From NCBI GenBank assembly GCA_937965695.1, contig CALCKW010000047.1, forward strand, positions 1-50,901: 50,901 bases of DNA, written 5' to 3'. Positions 7,454-18,630 of this stretch are shown here, piece after piece. A program made the position numbers and the translations under genes. Below the pieces are notes generated by a model. It was not told the origin of the DNA. It did not search any database and was given only the letters and a program-made list of their open reading frames with translations. The stretch's first letter is position 1. Every line of letters starts with the position of its first letter. The stretch is from an uncultured Granulosicoccaceae bacterium (GTDB taxonomy: Bacteria > Pseudomonadota > Gammaproteobacteria > CALCKW01).

Positions 7454-8422
7454 TCATTCCTGCGATGCCAACCAACGCAGCGCGGCTTTACGGGGCCACA
7501 ATATTTTGAATCTCTTGGGCTGATAGAGCCCCATCTCATACAAGCCTTGCCTCACGGTAGAGTTCCGAAGAGCAGACTCTGTTGTACTTTCGCTGGTTCC
7601 GGTGCAAAACAGTGAACCACCGTTTTCCATGATCATTCCACCGATATGCTGCAAATTGGGCGCAATCTGCTCAAGACACGGATCGTAATACCAAGAGTGG
7701 CCTACAAAACCGCTTATCTCGCGGTCATTTTCCATCAGCTGCGCTGCGGTCATCAGCGTTTTTTTCCAACTACCAGCACCAAACCTAGCCCGCAGATTTT
7801 TATCATTGGAATCAAAATGCGTTTCAAGAAAAATTCCTGAACCTCCATTTTGTGCCATAAATCGCAGCATTTTTGTGGGGTGCGATTTAAGCAGTCCTAA
7901 CGGAAACTTAACGCGACAGAGTTTGCGCCCACCGCAGACGAGCATACTTAAGTTAGCGGCCGACAAATCCTTGTGGAACTGATCGCTTTTATGATGCAGG
8001 TAAGTCGGCGGAATGAGCTGATCGGGCGTGTCGGCGTTGGGCGTTCCAGCAATCAATAAACCAAGAATTCGTTCGAAATTCTCAATCCCAAGCTCTTTGA
8101 CATTGGGCGGGTAGTCCGCATCCAGAAGCTTTGGATAGTTTTTAGCGATTAATTGAATAAGCAATACCGCATGGTACGCATGTAGAGCTCGTGCACCATA
8201 ACGGTGCTCGATAAGCAGAGCCGATGTGGCTACCTCAACACTGACATGATCATAAGAACGCTCCCGTGGATACGCGGCCAATAGAGAAAAATAACTTTCT
8301 AGCGGATATTTCTTTAGATTAACCCCACCAGCATTTGCGTAGAGCCTCGCTGCTTCATCAAGAAGTGTTTGCAGTTTAGTGGTGCTAATAGAGGAATCGT
8401 AGCTGGGGTTTATATCTGACAT
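7454..8422 (-). CDS. Protein of unknown function, 322 residues
   Basis: I do not recognise this family. Started at the ATG at 8422 (GGAA upstream), the product is soluble and mixed alpha/beta with no signal peptide or membrane helix. The longer frame back to 8557 adds a Cys/Phe-rich extension that looks non-coding. Visible landmarks are LLAAYPRERSYDH, RYGARALHAYHAVLL, a polar LHHKSDQFHKDL stretch, IFLETHFDSNDKNLRARFG, and FVGHSWYYDPCLEQIAP near the C-terminus, where the His, Tyr and Cys residues could be functional. It lies 86 bp upstream of the deacetylase-like gene on the same strand, so co-transcription is possible. Confidence 0.6.
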   Translation of the reverse strand: MSDINPSYDSSISTTKLQTLLDEAARLYANAGGVNLKKYPLESYFSLLAAYPRERSYDHVSVEVATSALLIEHRYGARALHAYHAVLLIQLIAKNYPKLLDADYPPNVKELGIENFERILGLLIAGTPNADTPDQLIPPTYLHHKSDQFHKDLSAANLSMLVCGGRKLCRVKFPLGLLKSHPTKMLRFMAQNGGSGIFLETHFDSNDKNLRARFGAGSWKKTLMTAAQLMENDREISGFVGHSWYYDPCLEQIAPNLQHIGGMIMENGGSLFCTGTSESTTESALRNSTVRQGLYEMGLYQPKRFKILWPRKAALRWLASQE

Positions 8423-9167
8423 GGTTTTCCGTGTTTCACTGGATCGTTCTGGCGCTATTTTTACGCGCCAAAAAAATAATTTGAGAACAGACTCGAGGCA
8501 GAAACCGAAACTCTGCGGACATGTTACGACAAGCCTAATGCTATAAACAGTTGCCAAATATCAATATCCACAGTCTATCGGCAACAAGACAGAACTACAG
8601 CGAAATCATTCACATTTCTTACATATAGTCGGCGAGACTACAGAGTAGTTTAATTCGGATAAATGGTAGATAAATCAAAGATGAACCCACGATAAACATA
8701 TGCCTACTGGAGACAATATGAGGTTCAAAACGGTGCTCAATCTAAGCAAACACTGAGAATTAGAGAGCGGTATCAAGACTGGAGAGAACTGCAACCCATC
8801 CAATCTCTACTAAGCAGAGCTAAGATCGTCTTTGCCATAAAGGAATAACGGACCGTTATACAATTTAAAACCATTAAAGGCACTCGTAGGTATTACTTAT
8901 TGATTCGGTTACGCACTAAAAAACACTCGTCGTTTTTCTAGTGTTGGACTATTTGGCAGATCATTAAACCGATACTCCGACACCTCTACCGAAGGCAAGT
9001 TTTTCCCCAAGCTATGCCACAGAACGGTTTTGTGCCCTGCGAGCCAAGAATACCTTCTCACTTGGCAGACCATGCTCATCTATAAAAACCGGACAACTTG
9101 AGGCTATCGGCATTTTTTGCGATGCTGATCACTCAAGTGGGCCAACATTCCAAAGAGCTATAAAATA
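8423..9167. other. 745-bp gap with one doubtful small ORF
   Basis: No full gene is present. It contains the 56-codon minus-strand ORF at 8909-9079 and, at 8914-8943, a near-perfect hairpin (CACTA...TAGTG arms with A/T-rich stems and one bulge). I see no repeat shared with the rest of the window. Confidence 0.4.
8909..9079 (-). CDS. Possible 56-residue protein or gene remnant
   Basis: An ATG-to-TAA frame with a protein-like composition (RRYSWLAGHKTVLWHSLGK followed by PSVEVSEYRFNDLP). It begins just after an in-frame TAG, has no clear ribosome-binding site, and the alternative frames here also look partly gene-like, suggesting a decayed gene. No family is recognised. Low confidence that it is expressed. 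Confidence 0.22.
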   Translation of the reverse strand: MSMVCQVRRYSWLAGHKTVLWHSLGKNLPSVEVSEYRFNDLPNSPTLEKRRVFFSA

Positions 9168-9998
9168 ATGAGTACGCCAAACAGAACATTCAAAGCATCA
9201 GTGATACAAATATGCGCAAGTTCTGATTTGCAGGCCGATATTCAGCGCTGTTTGGGCTTAATGGCAGAGGCCGTATCTGCAGGCGCAAGGCTGCTAACGT
9301 TACCTGAGATATGTGTAGGCTTCGACCAAAGCGAACGCCATCCCAAGACAATTGCCTTTTCAGCGCAAGAGCACCCCGCTCTGCCAGCGTTTAGTTCTTT
9401 TGCTTGTCAGCATAACGTAGAAGTACTGATTGGCTCGATAGGCATAAAAGAGAACGGCAAGGTTTTTAATCGCAGTTATTTAATCGGTTCCGACGGAAAT
9501 GTCGTGGCTCACTACGACAAGATGCACCTGTTCGATATTAACTTGGGAAACGGCAACTGGTTCAGGGAAAGCGACTCCTTTGGAGCAGGTCGGCAAGCCG
9601 TTGTCGCACCTTGTATGGGTGGCATAGCGGGTATGACTATCTGCTACGACTTGCGATTCCCACAACTTTATAGAACTTACGCTCAGGCAGGCGCAGACAT
9701 GCTGTTCATACCCGCAGCGTTTACGCGCCCCACAGGTATGGCACACTGGCACAGTCTCATGCGAGCGAGAGCTATCGAGAACGGTGCTTGGGTGATTGCA
9801 CCTGCACAGCACGGAACGGCTGACGGCGGCTGTTATGGCCACTCGCTGATCATCGATCCCTGGGGAACAATACAAGCCGAATGTGCACAAGGCGAAGAAA
9901 TAGCAACAGCGGAGGTCGATCTCGATCTAGTCGAAAAAATTAGAGCCAAGATACCGTCGTTAAGTGCGCAACAAGAATTCACCTTGAAGAAGCTATAA
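9168..9998 (+). CDS. Carbon-nitrogen hydrolase, Nit1/deaminated-glutathione-amidase type
   Basis: A 276-residue nitrilase-superfamily amidase with the full Glu-Lys-Cys triad: Glu47 in LLTLPEICVGF, Lys118 in YDKMHLFDI, and Cys159 in GMTICYDLRFP. The DKMHLFDI and CYDLRFPQLYR sequences are typical of the Nit/NitFhit branch, which hydrolyses deaminated glutathione as metabolite repair. That assignment is by motif likeness; a general omega-amidase is the alternative. The protein is cytoplasmic with no signal. In many gammaproteobacteria the gene sits beside tldD or maf-type genes, which is not the case here. Confidence 0.85.
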   Translation: MSTPNRTFKASVIQICASSDLQADIQRCLGLMAEAVSAGARLLTLPEICVGFDQSERHPKTIAFSAQEHPALPAFSSFACQHNVEVLIGSIGIKENGKVFNRSYLIGSDGNVVAHYDKMHLFDINLGNGNWFRESDSFGAGRQAVVAPCMGGIAGMTICYDLRFPQLYRTYAQAGADMLFIPAAFTRPTGMAHWHSLMRARAIENGAWVIAPAQHGTADGGCYGHSLIIDPWGTIQAECAQGEEIATAEVDLDLVEKIRAKIPSLSAQQEFTLKKL

Positions 9999-10292
9999 AA
10001 CCTAAAATAATCTCAGAATTTGGCGTAGCCACGCAAGCTGCAGCAATCATTGCCGCTTCATGGAAGTCACTGCCATACCAAAAGAGAAAAACAATCAGTC
10101 GACTGTAGGACTAGAACAATTCGCGCGCATTTTGTTGCTTATCTTCGGGGCCAAAGGCGCAAGTTTTTTCTACAGAGAGCCACGGCATGCGCTGCCGAGG
10201 CTTAGTTCATCACATCACTGAGTCAGCTGTTTTCCCGCAGGAACAAGTCCGAGCACTTGCTCAGCCACTGCTCTCTTGAGACAACTATAGGT

Positions 10293-10721
10293 TTAGCCAC
10301 CACTAGTTGCCGCAGTTCGCAATTGGGCAAAGTGCTCGTCCCAACCAGCATCCAATGCGGTCAACAGGCCTAAAGCTGCAGCCTGTGCTGCCTCTCCGAT
10401 GCCATCATGGGTCAAGGTTAGTCGAGTCCCACCATGTGATTCTTCCAATTCCCAGGTGACCTTGGTCATAGCACCACTTAAAGGTTGAATGGTGAACGTC
10501 CATACCATGGACTCGGGCTCATTCATGCTGACGACTTCGCCCCAACACATTTTATCGCCACTATCAGCGCCTACCAACGCATAGGGCTGTCCAGCAACCA
10601 AGTCAGACTCTGCTGGATGAAACCATAACGCAAGCTTGTCTTTTTCTGTCAGATACTTCCACACAACATCAGGTGAGGCATTAAAAAACACCGTCTTTTT
10701 CATCGTTGATTTCGACATCAT
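10293..10721 (-). CDS. SRPBCC (AHSA1-like) domain protein
   Basis: A 142-residue single START/SRPBCC-fold protein. The AHSA1 pattern is visible: VFFNASPDVVWKYLTEKDKLALWFHP at the N-terminus, a central GEVVSMNEPESMVWTFTI strand, TKVTWELEESHGGTRLTLTHDGI, and the final GWDEHFAQLRT helix. Such proteins bind hydrophobic ligands. Its start overlaps the stop of the ArsR-type regulator by four bases (ATGA), the common ArsR-SRPBCC operon found widely in bacteria. Ligand and role are unknown; control by the adjacent regulator is likely. Confidence 0.86.
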   Translation of the reverse strand: MMSKSTMKKTVFFNASPDVVWKYLTEKDKLALWFHPAESDLVAGQPYALVGADSGDKMCWGEVVSMNEPESMVWTFTIQPLSGAMTKVTWELEESHGGTRLTLTHDGIGEAAQAAALGLLTALDAGWDEHFAQLRTAATSGG

Positions 10722-11047
10722 TGTTTCTCCGATTGTTCGATAACTTGTTTGAGGCTATTTAATTTTTCATCCCAAAAATGATCAAAATATTTGAACCAAT
10801 CCGCTACAAATTTAAGGCCAACAGGTTCCAATTTGTTCAGCCGCTCTCTGCCTCTACTTTCCACTCGTATCAACTGCCCCTCTTCCAATGCAGTGAGATG
10901 CTTTTTGACTGCATTACGCGACACCGGAAACTCGTCGACGATCTGAGCAATAGTCATGTCCCGTTGGCTGAGATGCACTAATATTTGCCGGCGCGTAGGA
11001 TCGGCCAAGGCACGAAAGGCAGACTGAATATCTGGCGTCACGCCCAT
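10718..11047 (-). CDS. ArsR-family winged-helix repressor
   Basis: A 109-residue regulator from the ATG at 11047; a GTG at 11041 has better spacing to AGGAG and is a fair alternative. The winged helix is plain: FRALADPTRRQILVHLSQRDMTIAQIVDEFPVSRNAVKKHLTALEEGQLI, then a wing with VESRGRERLNKLEP. It lacks the ELCVCDL metal site of ArsR/SmtB, so it probably senses an organic ligand or state, as in the SRPBCC-linked subgroup. It precedes and overlaps the SRPBCC gene. GGTGT half-sites over its promoter suggest autorepression. Confidence 0.88.
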   Translation of the reverse strand: MGVTPDIQSAFRALADPTRRQILVHLSQRDMTIAQIVDEFPVSRNAVKKHLTALEEGQLIRVESRGRERLNKLEPVGLKFVADWFKYFDHFWDEKLNSLKQVIEQSEKQ

Positions 11048-11101
11048 ACTCCTATTTTTAAACCTCTGTTGACGTCGACCACCGACGGAAAAACACCATA
11101 A

Positions 11102-11139
11102 GGTGTCACTTATAATAACACCTTTTGGTGTCATTACAA
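11102..11139 (-). promoter_or_regulatory. Promoter-operator of the arsR-type operon
   Basis: On the minus strand TTGTAA (11139-11134) and TATTAT (11117-11112) are separated by 16 bases. Three GGTGT half-sites overlap it: a perfect inverted pair ACACC-TTTT-GGTGT (11118-11131) fills the spacer, and a third GGTGT lies at 11102-11106. This is a plausible binding site for the adjacent repressor; binding is inference. Confidence 0.6.
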
Positions 11140-11247
11140 GAATCCTTCCCCTGAATCCAAATTTGAAGAGAAAGGCGTACCCTGAAAATCGAATTGCTCA
11201 ATTCTGTTCAACACGTGGTAACTTCAGAAGCGAGGTAGCAGACTCTA

Positions 11248-11385
11248 ATGAAAGGCGCGTTGATTATCTTCAAGCTACTTTTGTTCTTGGCAATGATAAG
11301 CTTTGCAACCTACGTCTATCTGATGGCAGCACAGGTCCAATTCGCCAGTCAGGTATTTTTTACAAGCATCGTTTTGGTGCCCTAG
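11248..11385 (+). CDS. Possible 45-residue single-span membrane protein
   Basis: An ATG-to-TAG frame encoding a basic start (MKGALIIFK), a continuous hydrophobic helix (about residues 4-28), and a second fairly hydrophobic end. GAGG lies 12 bases before the ATG, farther than usual. It sits just upstream of the DUF364 gene. Composition is protein-like but short frames can arise by chance; low confidence. The remaining 11140-11412 sequence shows nothing else. Confidence 0.28.
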   Translation: MKGALIIFKLLLFLAMISFATYVYLMAAQVQFASQVFFTSIVLVP

Positions 11386-11412
11386 CGTGTTTAACTTCAG
11401 CCGACCAACAAC

Positions 11413-12258
11413 ATGTACATTTTGGACAGACAACTGGCCGAGCTTGCCTCAGACATTGACACGGCGCTCAATCATCCTCGAATAGCCGACTTCCATTTTC
11501 CGACAGCGCAAAATGCTCGGTCGCTTAAAGGGGATTTTTGTGCGGTAAGACTGGAAGGCAGCGGCAGCGGATTGTCCTATCGACTGCCAGAAGAACACGG
11601 CTTTGATCGAGGTGTCATTGCCATGCCTAAATCTGGCGACCTTGCACTCGATTGGGTGCAACGCTTTACCGACCCAATTTGCTCCACACCCGGCCCCCAA
11701 CGATCCGCTGCACTAGCCACCATAAACGCGCTTTACAACGCACTGCTCAAACAAACAAACACTCCGTTACCTCCAGCCGACAACAGTTTTGGTTTGAGCG
11801 ACATTCACGCGGGTGACAAAATTGGCATGATTGGTTTTTTCCCACCCTTGGTCAAGCGTCTGCGCGACATGAAAGTAGAGTTAACTGTCATTGAATTACG
11901 GCGGGACTTAGAACGTGAGCACCCTGGTCTCATTGTCACTACAGACCGCGGCAAGTTAGCTCATTGCACAAAGGTTCTATGCACCAGTACAACTTTACTC
12001 AACCAAACACTACCTGACATGATCGCCGCCGCACCGAAGGCACAAGAATTTGCAGTCATGGGCCCTAGCGCTGGCTGTCCACCAGATCCACTCTACGCAT
12101 TAGGCGTCAGCTCCCTAGCGAGCGCGCAAATCGTCAATGACAATGACCTATGGCAAAGACTCGTCGATGGAGAAAGACTAGGAGATGCTCGTCGAAAATG
12201 TACACTCGCCGCTGACAGCATGCTCTCAACCAGATCACTAATTAAAGCTCTGAAATAG
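11413..12258 (+). CDS. DUF4213/DUF364 domain protein (putative metal-chelation fold)
   Basis: A 281-residue protein. The N-terminal half fits the DUF4213 region. The C-terminal half is the Rossmann-like DUF364 domain: GDKIGMIGFFPPLVKRLRDM (about residues 136-155), VIELRRDLE, a CTSTTLLNQTLPDMI segment, and AVMGPSAGCPPDPLYALGVSSLA, the signature loop of the family. Structures of homologues suggest small-molecule or metal binding related to phosphonate or molybdenum-type chelation, but no reaction is established. No partner gene is adjacent. Cytoplasmic. Confidence 0.75.
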   Translation: MYILDRQLAELASDIDTALNHPRIADFHFPTAQNARSLKGDFCAVRLEGSGSGLSYRLPEEHGFDRGVIAMPKSGDLALDWVQRFTDPICSTPGPQRSAALATINALYNALLKQTNTPLPPADNSFGLSDIHAGDKIGMIGFFPPLVKRLRDMKVELTVIELRRDLEREHPGLIVTTDRGKLAHCTKVLCTSTTLLNQTLPDMIAAAPKAQEFAVMGPSAGCPPDPLYALGVSSLASAQIVNDNDLWQRLVDGERLGDARRKCTLAADSMLSTRSLIKALK

Positions 12259-12454
12259 AGTTTAAGCTCCATGAACCAAGCCTCAGCAACGACCAACCAC
12301 TACACAATTTGCCAAAACACTCTCAGTTTACAGAGACAAGGTTTAAACCTTTGTACGAAAACCACAAGCCTCCACAACCTGCTATCTCCCTGCGTTTGAG
12401 TTGAGCACCACTGCACTCAAAAAGAAAAGAATTTATTTTGGCAGAATATGTATT

Positions 12455-12868
12455 TCACCTGTGATCACCTAGAAATCCAGACTGCACAACTAAGTTCGCT
12501 ATTTTGGGAGAACATGCAAAAGGCACATCATAAACTGTGGCAAGGCGAGTCAGCGCTTTCACATCTACATCATGGGGGTGAGGCGACAGTGGGTCAGTAA
12601 AAAATATTAGTAAATCTAACATTTCCTCAGCAATCAGAGCGCCAATTTGCTGGTCCCCTCCCATAGGGCCACTTTTCAGCGTCGCTATAGACAAGCCATC
12701 AATATGCTCAAGTAGCAGATCTCCTGTCGTCTTAGTCGCCACTAGTTTGTGTGGCTTTAAGTACGCAATATTCGAAGAAACCCAACCGAGAAGGGATTCT
12801 TTTTTTCTGTCATGCGCAATCAAGGCTACTCGGCGATACGGTGTACTTTTCGGATTCATGAGTGGCAA
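12455..12868 (-). CDS. mgsA: Methylglyoxal synthase
   Basis: A 137-residue enzyme converting DHAP to methylglyoxal and phosphate. It aligns along its length with E. coli MgsA: VALIAHDRKKESLLGWV (His19, Asp20), VATKTTGDLLLEH, the phosphate-binding SGPMGGDQQIGALI with catalytic Asp72, IFFTDPLSPHPHDVDVKALTRLATVYDVP with His99, Asp100 and Asp102, and a C-terminal FACSPKIANLVVQS. It is about 15 residues shorter than E. coli at the C-terminus. It is the last gene after pyk-gap-eno, 24 bp past eno. As the overflow outlet for DHAP it fits the dihydroxyacetone kinase just upstream in the island. Confidence 0.93.
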   Translation of the reverse strand: MPLMNPKSTPYRRVALIAHDRKKESLLGWVSSNIAYLKPHKLVATKTTGDLLLEHIDGLSIATLKSGPMGGDQQIGALIAEEMLDLLIFFTDPLSPHPHDVDVKALTRLATVYDVPFACSPKIANLVVQSGFLGDHR

Positions 12869-12892
12869 GCATTACCCTGTAAGAGACAAGAA

Positions 12893-15191
<2,299 letters not shown>

Positions 15192-15195
<4 letters not shown>

Positions 15196-16655
15196 ATCTC
15201 AACTCCATTGTCCGCTGTATGCGAATCAGTATGGTGATTATCAGATCTGTCCATATCAGCAAGACGTAGAATAGTCGTTGTGCCTGTACGATGGGGTACA
15301 CCTGATGTAATAGCGATGGTATCTACCGCGGTTGCAATACCTAGTATTTCGACCTGCTTAACGGCTGTCGCTACAGCATTTCCAGATTCCACAAGTGGCT
15401 CTATAACCCGACTTATAACCCCCCACGCTAAGCAGAGCTGACGCGCAACTTCCACTTCTTGCGTTAAGGCGACGATAGGCACATGGGGTCGTTCGCGCGA
15501 CTGACTCAACGCTGTAGAGCCTGATTGAGTAAAACAACATATAGCCTGAACGTCCCCTGCTTCAGCAATCTCTCTTGCGGCAACAGTGAGTGGACTTCTT
15601 GTGCCTGTGGTTAGATCGACCTGGGTTGCTGCGATTGTTTGACGGTAGAGAGAATCGCTTTCAACCTCCTCAGCGACAGCCACCATCATAGAAACCGCGG
15701 CGACAGGGTGAGCTCCTGCTGCAGATTCTGCAGAAAGCATAATCGCGTCTGCACCGTCGTAGATTGCTGTTGCAACATCGTTAACTTCTGCTCTCGTCGG
15801 CATCGGCGACGAGACCATACTCTCTAACATTTGAGTAGCAACAATGACCGGCTTTCCTGCTGCCCGACACTCTCCAATCAATTTCTTTTGAATTGAAGGC
15901 AGCTTCTGTACAGGGAGCTCTACACCTAAATCCCCCCGTGCAACCATGATGCCGTCTGAAACATTTAGAATTTCACTAAAGGACTCGACGGCAGCGGGTT
16001 TCTCAATTTTGGAAATTAATTTAGCTCGCCCACGAATTAATTCGCGTGCAGACTCCACATCTTCCTTTCGCTGAACAAAAGAAAGTGCGACCCAATCAAC
16101 TCCCAATTTACATAGAAACTCAAGATCACTGATATCTTTCTGGGAAAGTGATGAAATAGGCAGCACAACACTCGGGACATTGATACCTTTGCGATTGGAT
16201 ATTCTCCCACCAACTACCACTTCACAATCGACTCGCTTAGGTGTGATTTCTTTGACCCGAAGCTTAATCAAACCATCATTAACCAAAACATAATCGTTTG
16301 GCCTAAGTGTAGAGAATATTTCTTCGTGAGGTAACTGAACTCTATCGACACTGCCCGGCTCGTCATCCATGTCAAAACTAAATGTTTCTCCTATGCGCAA
16401 GTCCTCTCCAGCATTTTTGAATAATCCACAACGCAACTTAGGCCCTTGTAAATCTCCGAGTATAGCGATCGGATTCTTAAGTTCTTTTTCGATTGAGCGG
16501 ATATGAGAGTGAATATTCGATATAACACTCTCTGAGCCGTGGCTCATGTTTAGCCTGAAAACATTTACGCCGGCAATCGCTAAGGATTTTATAACTTCGT
16601 AAGAGCTTGAACTCGGACCAAGTGTCGCAACTATTTTTATATTACGGTGTAACAT
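15192..16655 (-). CDS. pyk: Pyruvate kinase
   Basis: A 487-residue enzyme from the ATG at 16655, which has AGGA five bases upstream; the frame extends eight codons further but the family begins at the KIVATLGPSS strand. Motifs: FRLNMSHGS, GDLQGPKLRCG, WVALSFVQRKEDVESARELI, the catalytic SKIEKPAAVESF, IMVARGDLGVELPVQKLPSIQKKLI, and TRAEVNDVATAIYDGADAIMLS. The C-terminal allosteric domain is complete. It is the first gene of pyk-gap-eno-mgsA. With Gap and Eno it pulls triose phosphate to pyruvate with ATP gain. Confidence 0.95.
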
Positions 16656-16995
16656 TAGATTCCTATAATCTGAAAACACAATGGGAGTTGCGCTAGATAA
16701 TGATTTAAGTAATATTTAGTTTGAACTGGCAAATAAAACGTTTGATCAATTGCCGATTTTCTATTTCAACGGAAACAATATTTTTTTACACACCTATCAA
16801 CGCCCGAGCAAAATGAGACCATCAACACCTAGATGTTTAGAAAGTCTAAAAGGCCCGAAGACTAGAAGCGCAAGAATTTATGATGAGTAAACACTGAGTT
16901 ACTTAGGTACTATGCCGCCCTACCAAGTTACCCAGATGAAGACCTCTCCAGCAAGTTATGCCAGAGAGCTTCAATTCGTACAGATTTCTATCTAC
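16656..16995. other. Intergenic region carrying the pyk-gap-eno-mgsA promoter (not precisely located)
   Basis: 340 AT-rich bases between dhaKL and pyk, both on the minus strand. No gene. A perfect AAACGTTT palindrome (16736-16743) with a central CG is the kind of core bound by LacI/Cra-type regulators, but it differs from the operators beside lacI. I could not fix a confident -35/-10 pair. No T-tailed hairpin is visible after dhaKL, so read-through from the transporter unit into pyk is possible. Confidence 0.35.
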
Positions 16996-18630
16996 CTAAT
17001 CGCTGAGTTGCTCAAACAATCTTGCCACAGCTTCCGCACCAGGATCTGTATGGCCCAACAGCTGCTCAGCATTCACATAAGTCGCGCGCCCAGCTTTTGC
17101 TATTCCAATCGTTGCGGTGTGATTGGCACCTTTACGCGCTGCCTCAGCAGCAGGCTGTAGGCCTTTTTCCAACTCGTCCAACGCCGGTTTCAATGCATCG
17201 ACCATTGTCCTGTCACCGAGTCGCGCACCACCAATATCTTGCATACGCTGCAGGCCTTCTTTGAGAGCAGCGACCATTGGCCGCCCACTAGATGCAGCAT
17301 CGCCGGTGGCAGTAAAAAAAATCGCCAGCAAAACACCCGATGATCCTCCCATTGTCTGGCTGAGTTCTTGACCGATTGCTCGGTAGAGCTGTGTATGGTC
17401 CGCCAACGGCATTTTATCGAGTGAGGTCAGCAAAGCACGAGCAGCGCCTGACAAGGTAGAACCTGTGTCACCATCACCCGATTTTGCGTCGAGAGCATTT
17501 AGATCAGACTCTGCCTCAATCAGGATATTGCAACATTTGGTCAAGAATTCAGCAGTACCTTTATGTTCCGATGCCATCGGCTTGATAGGTGAAAGTCCGT
17601 CAGGCAATTCAATGACTGCAACAGGCCTAATTTCTGTGCAACCCGGCCAAACAGTAGGACCACAAGGTGCTTGTAGGTACTTAAGCTCCCGATCCAATAC
17701 TGGGTACACCGATACCGAAAATCCTTGCATGTCCAGTGAGGTCATTAAGGCAGCAGGACCAACAATGTATTTTAGATTTTTTGCAATTGCAGAATTTGCC
17801 AAATCATTTGCCAACACTGTCATTTCGAGCACAGATGTTCCACCAAGATTATTTAGCAACACGACATGCGGACAGTCGTCCATAACTGAGGCAAGTTTTT
17901 CGACTATTGCAGCGACTGCTTGTTTGGCGCCCTCATGGTCTACCTGCACTACACCGGATTCTCCATGAATACCTAAGCCCAACTCAGCCTTGCCAGCAGC
18001 AATTCTATCTTCTCTTGGCGAACCCGGCACTGTGCAAGTCCCCAATGACATGCCCAATGTTTTAGTCTCTGCAACGATACGCTCCGCCGCAGCAGTCACA
18101 TCCGAGAGAGCGGCTCCCTCCTCTGCCATAGCACCAGCAATTTTGTGTACAAAGAGCGTTCCAGCAACACCGCGTTGTTGCGGTAGGTCAGGTAGAGCTA
18201 TATCGTCATCAACAATCACCATGTTGACTTTTAAACCAAAAGCACGAGCACGCTCTGCCGCAAGGCCAAAATTCAGTCTGTCGCCCGTGTAGTTTTTAAC
18301 AATCAGTAAGCATCCAGCAGGACCGGTCACCGCGAGTATGCCCGCCAACACAGCATCAACCGACGGGGAGGCAAATACATCTCCGCACACTGCAGCTGTC
18401 AACATGCCTTCTCCGACAAAGCCAGCGTGCGCTGGTTCATGGCCTGAACCACCACCCGAAACTAATGCCACCCTCTTTTTATCCCAATCTTTGCGAACAA
18501 CCACGCGAATATGCGGATACCCATCGAGACGAGCTAACGTATCGCCGGAAGTTTGAAGTGCACCGTCAATTGCTTCGGTAACAATGCTGTCTTTTTCATT
18601 TATAAACTGAGCCAAAGTTTTCTCCTTCAC
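16996..18630 (-). CDS. dhaKL: ATP-dependent dihydroxyacetone kinase, DhaK-DhaL fusion
   Basis: A 544-residue single-chain kinase. The DhaK domain (about residues 1-335) has VALVSGGGSGHEPAHAGFVG, the covalent substrate-binding His222 in GLGIHGESGV, and LLNNLGGTSVLEM. The DhaL domain (about 355-544) carries the nucleotide/Mg site LDAKSGDGDTGSTL (Asp381, 386, 388), TMGGSSG and GDRTMVDAL. This fused form uses ATP, unlike PTS-linked DhaKLM; no dhaM is present. It phosphorylates dihydroxyacetone and often glyceraldehyde. The GTG at 18630 overlaps the ATPase stop; a TTG at 18615 has an ideal AAGGAG and may be the true start. Last gene of the ABC importer operon, it points to a triose or C3-yielding substrate. 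Confidence 0.94.
   Translation of the reverse strand: MKEKTLAQFINEKDSIVTEAIDGALQTSGDTLARLDGYPHIRVVVRKDWDKKRVALVSGGGSGHEPAHAGFVGEGMLTAAVCGDVFASPSVDAVLAGILAVTGPAGCLLIVKNYTGDRLNFGLAAERARAFGLKVNMVIVDDDIALPDLPQQRGVAGTLFVHKIAGAMAEEGAALSDVTAAAERIVAETKTLGMSLGTCTVPGSPREDRIAAGKAELGLGIHGESGVVQVDHEGAKQAVAAIVEKLASVMDDCPHVVLLNNLGGTSVLEMTVLANDLANSAIAKNLKYIVGPAALMTSLDMQGFSVSVYPVLDRELKYLQAPCGPTVWPGCTEIRPVAVIELPDGLSPIKPMASEHKGTAEFLTKCCNILIEAESDLNALDAKSGDGDTGSTLSGAARALLTSLDKMPLADHTQLYRAIGQELSQTMGGSSGVLLAIFFTATGDAASSGRPMVAALKEGLQRMQDIGGARLGDRTMVDALKPALDELEKGLQPAAEAARKGANHTATIGIAKAGRATYVNAEQLLGHTDPGAEAVARLFEQLSD

Noticed and set aside
11101..11131. Short direct repeats as a CRISPR remnant
   Set aside because: The GGTGT units are 5 bp, irregularly spaced and lie on a promoter; no spacers or cas genes exist.
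11103..11459. A 118-codon plus-strand frame across the arsR promoter and the start of the DUF364 gene
   Set aside because: It begins inside the operator and overlaps a real gene in another frame; composition is not protein-like and no ribosome-binding site is present.
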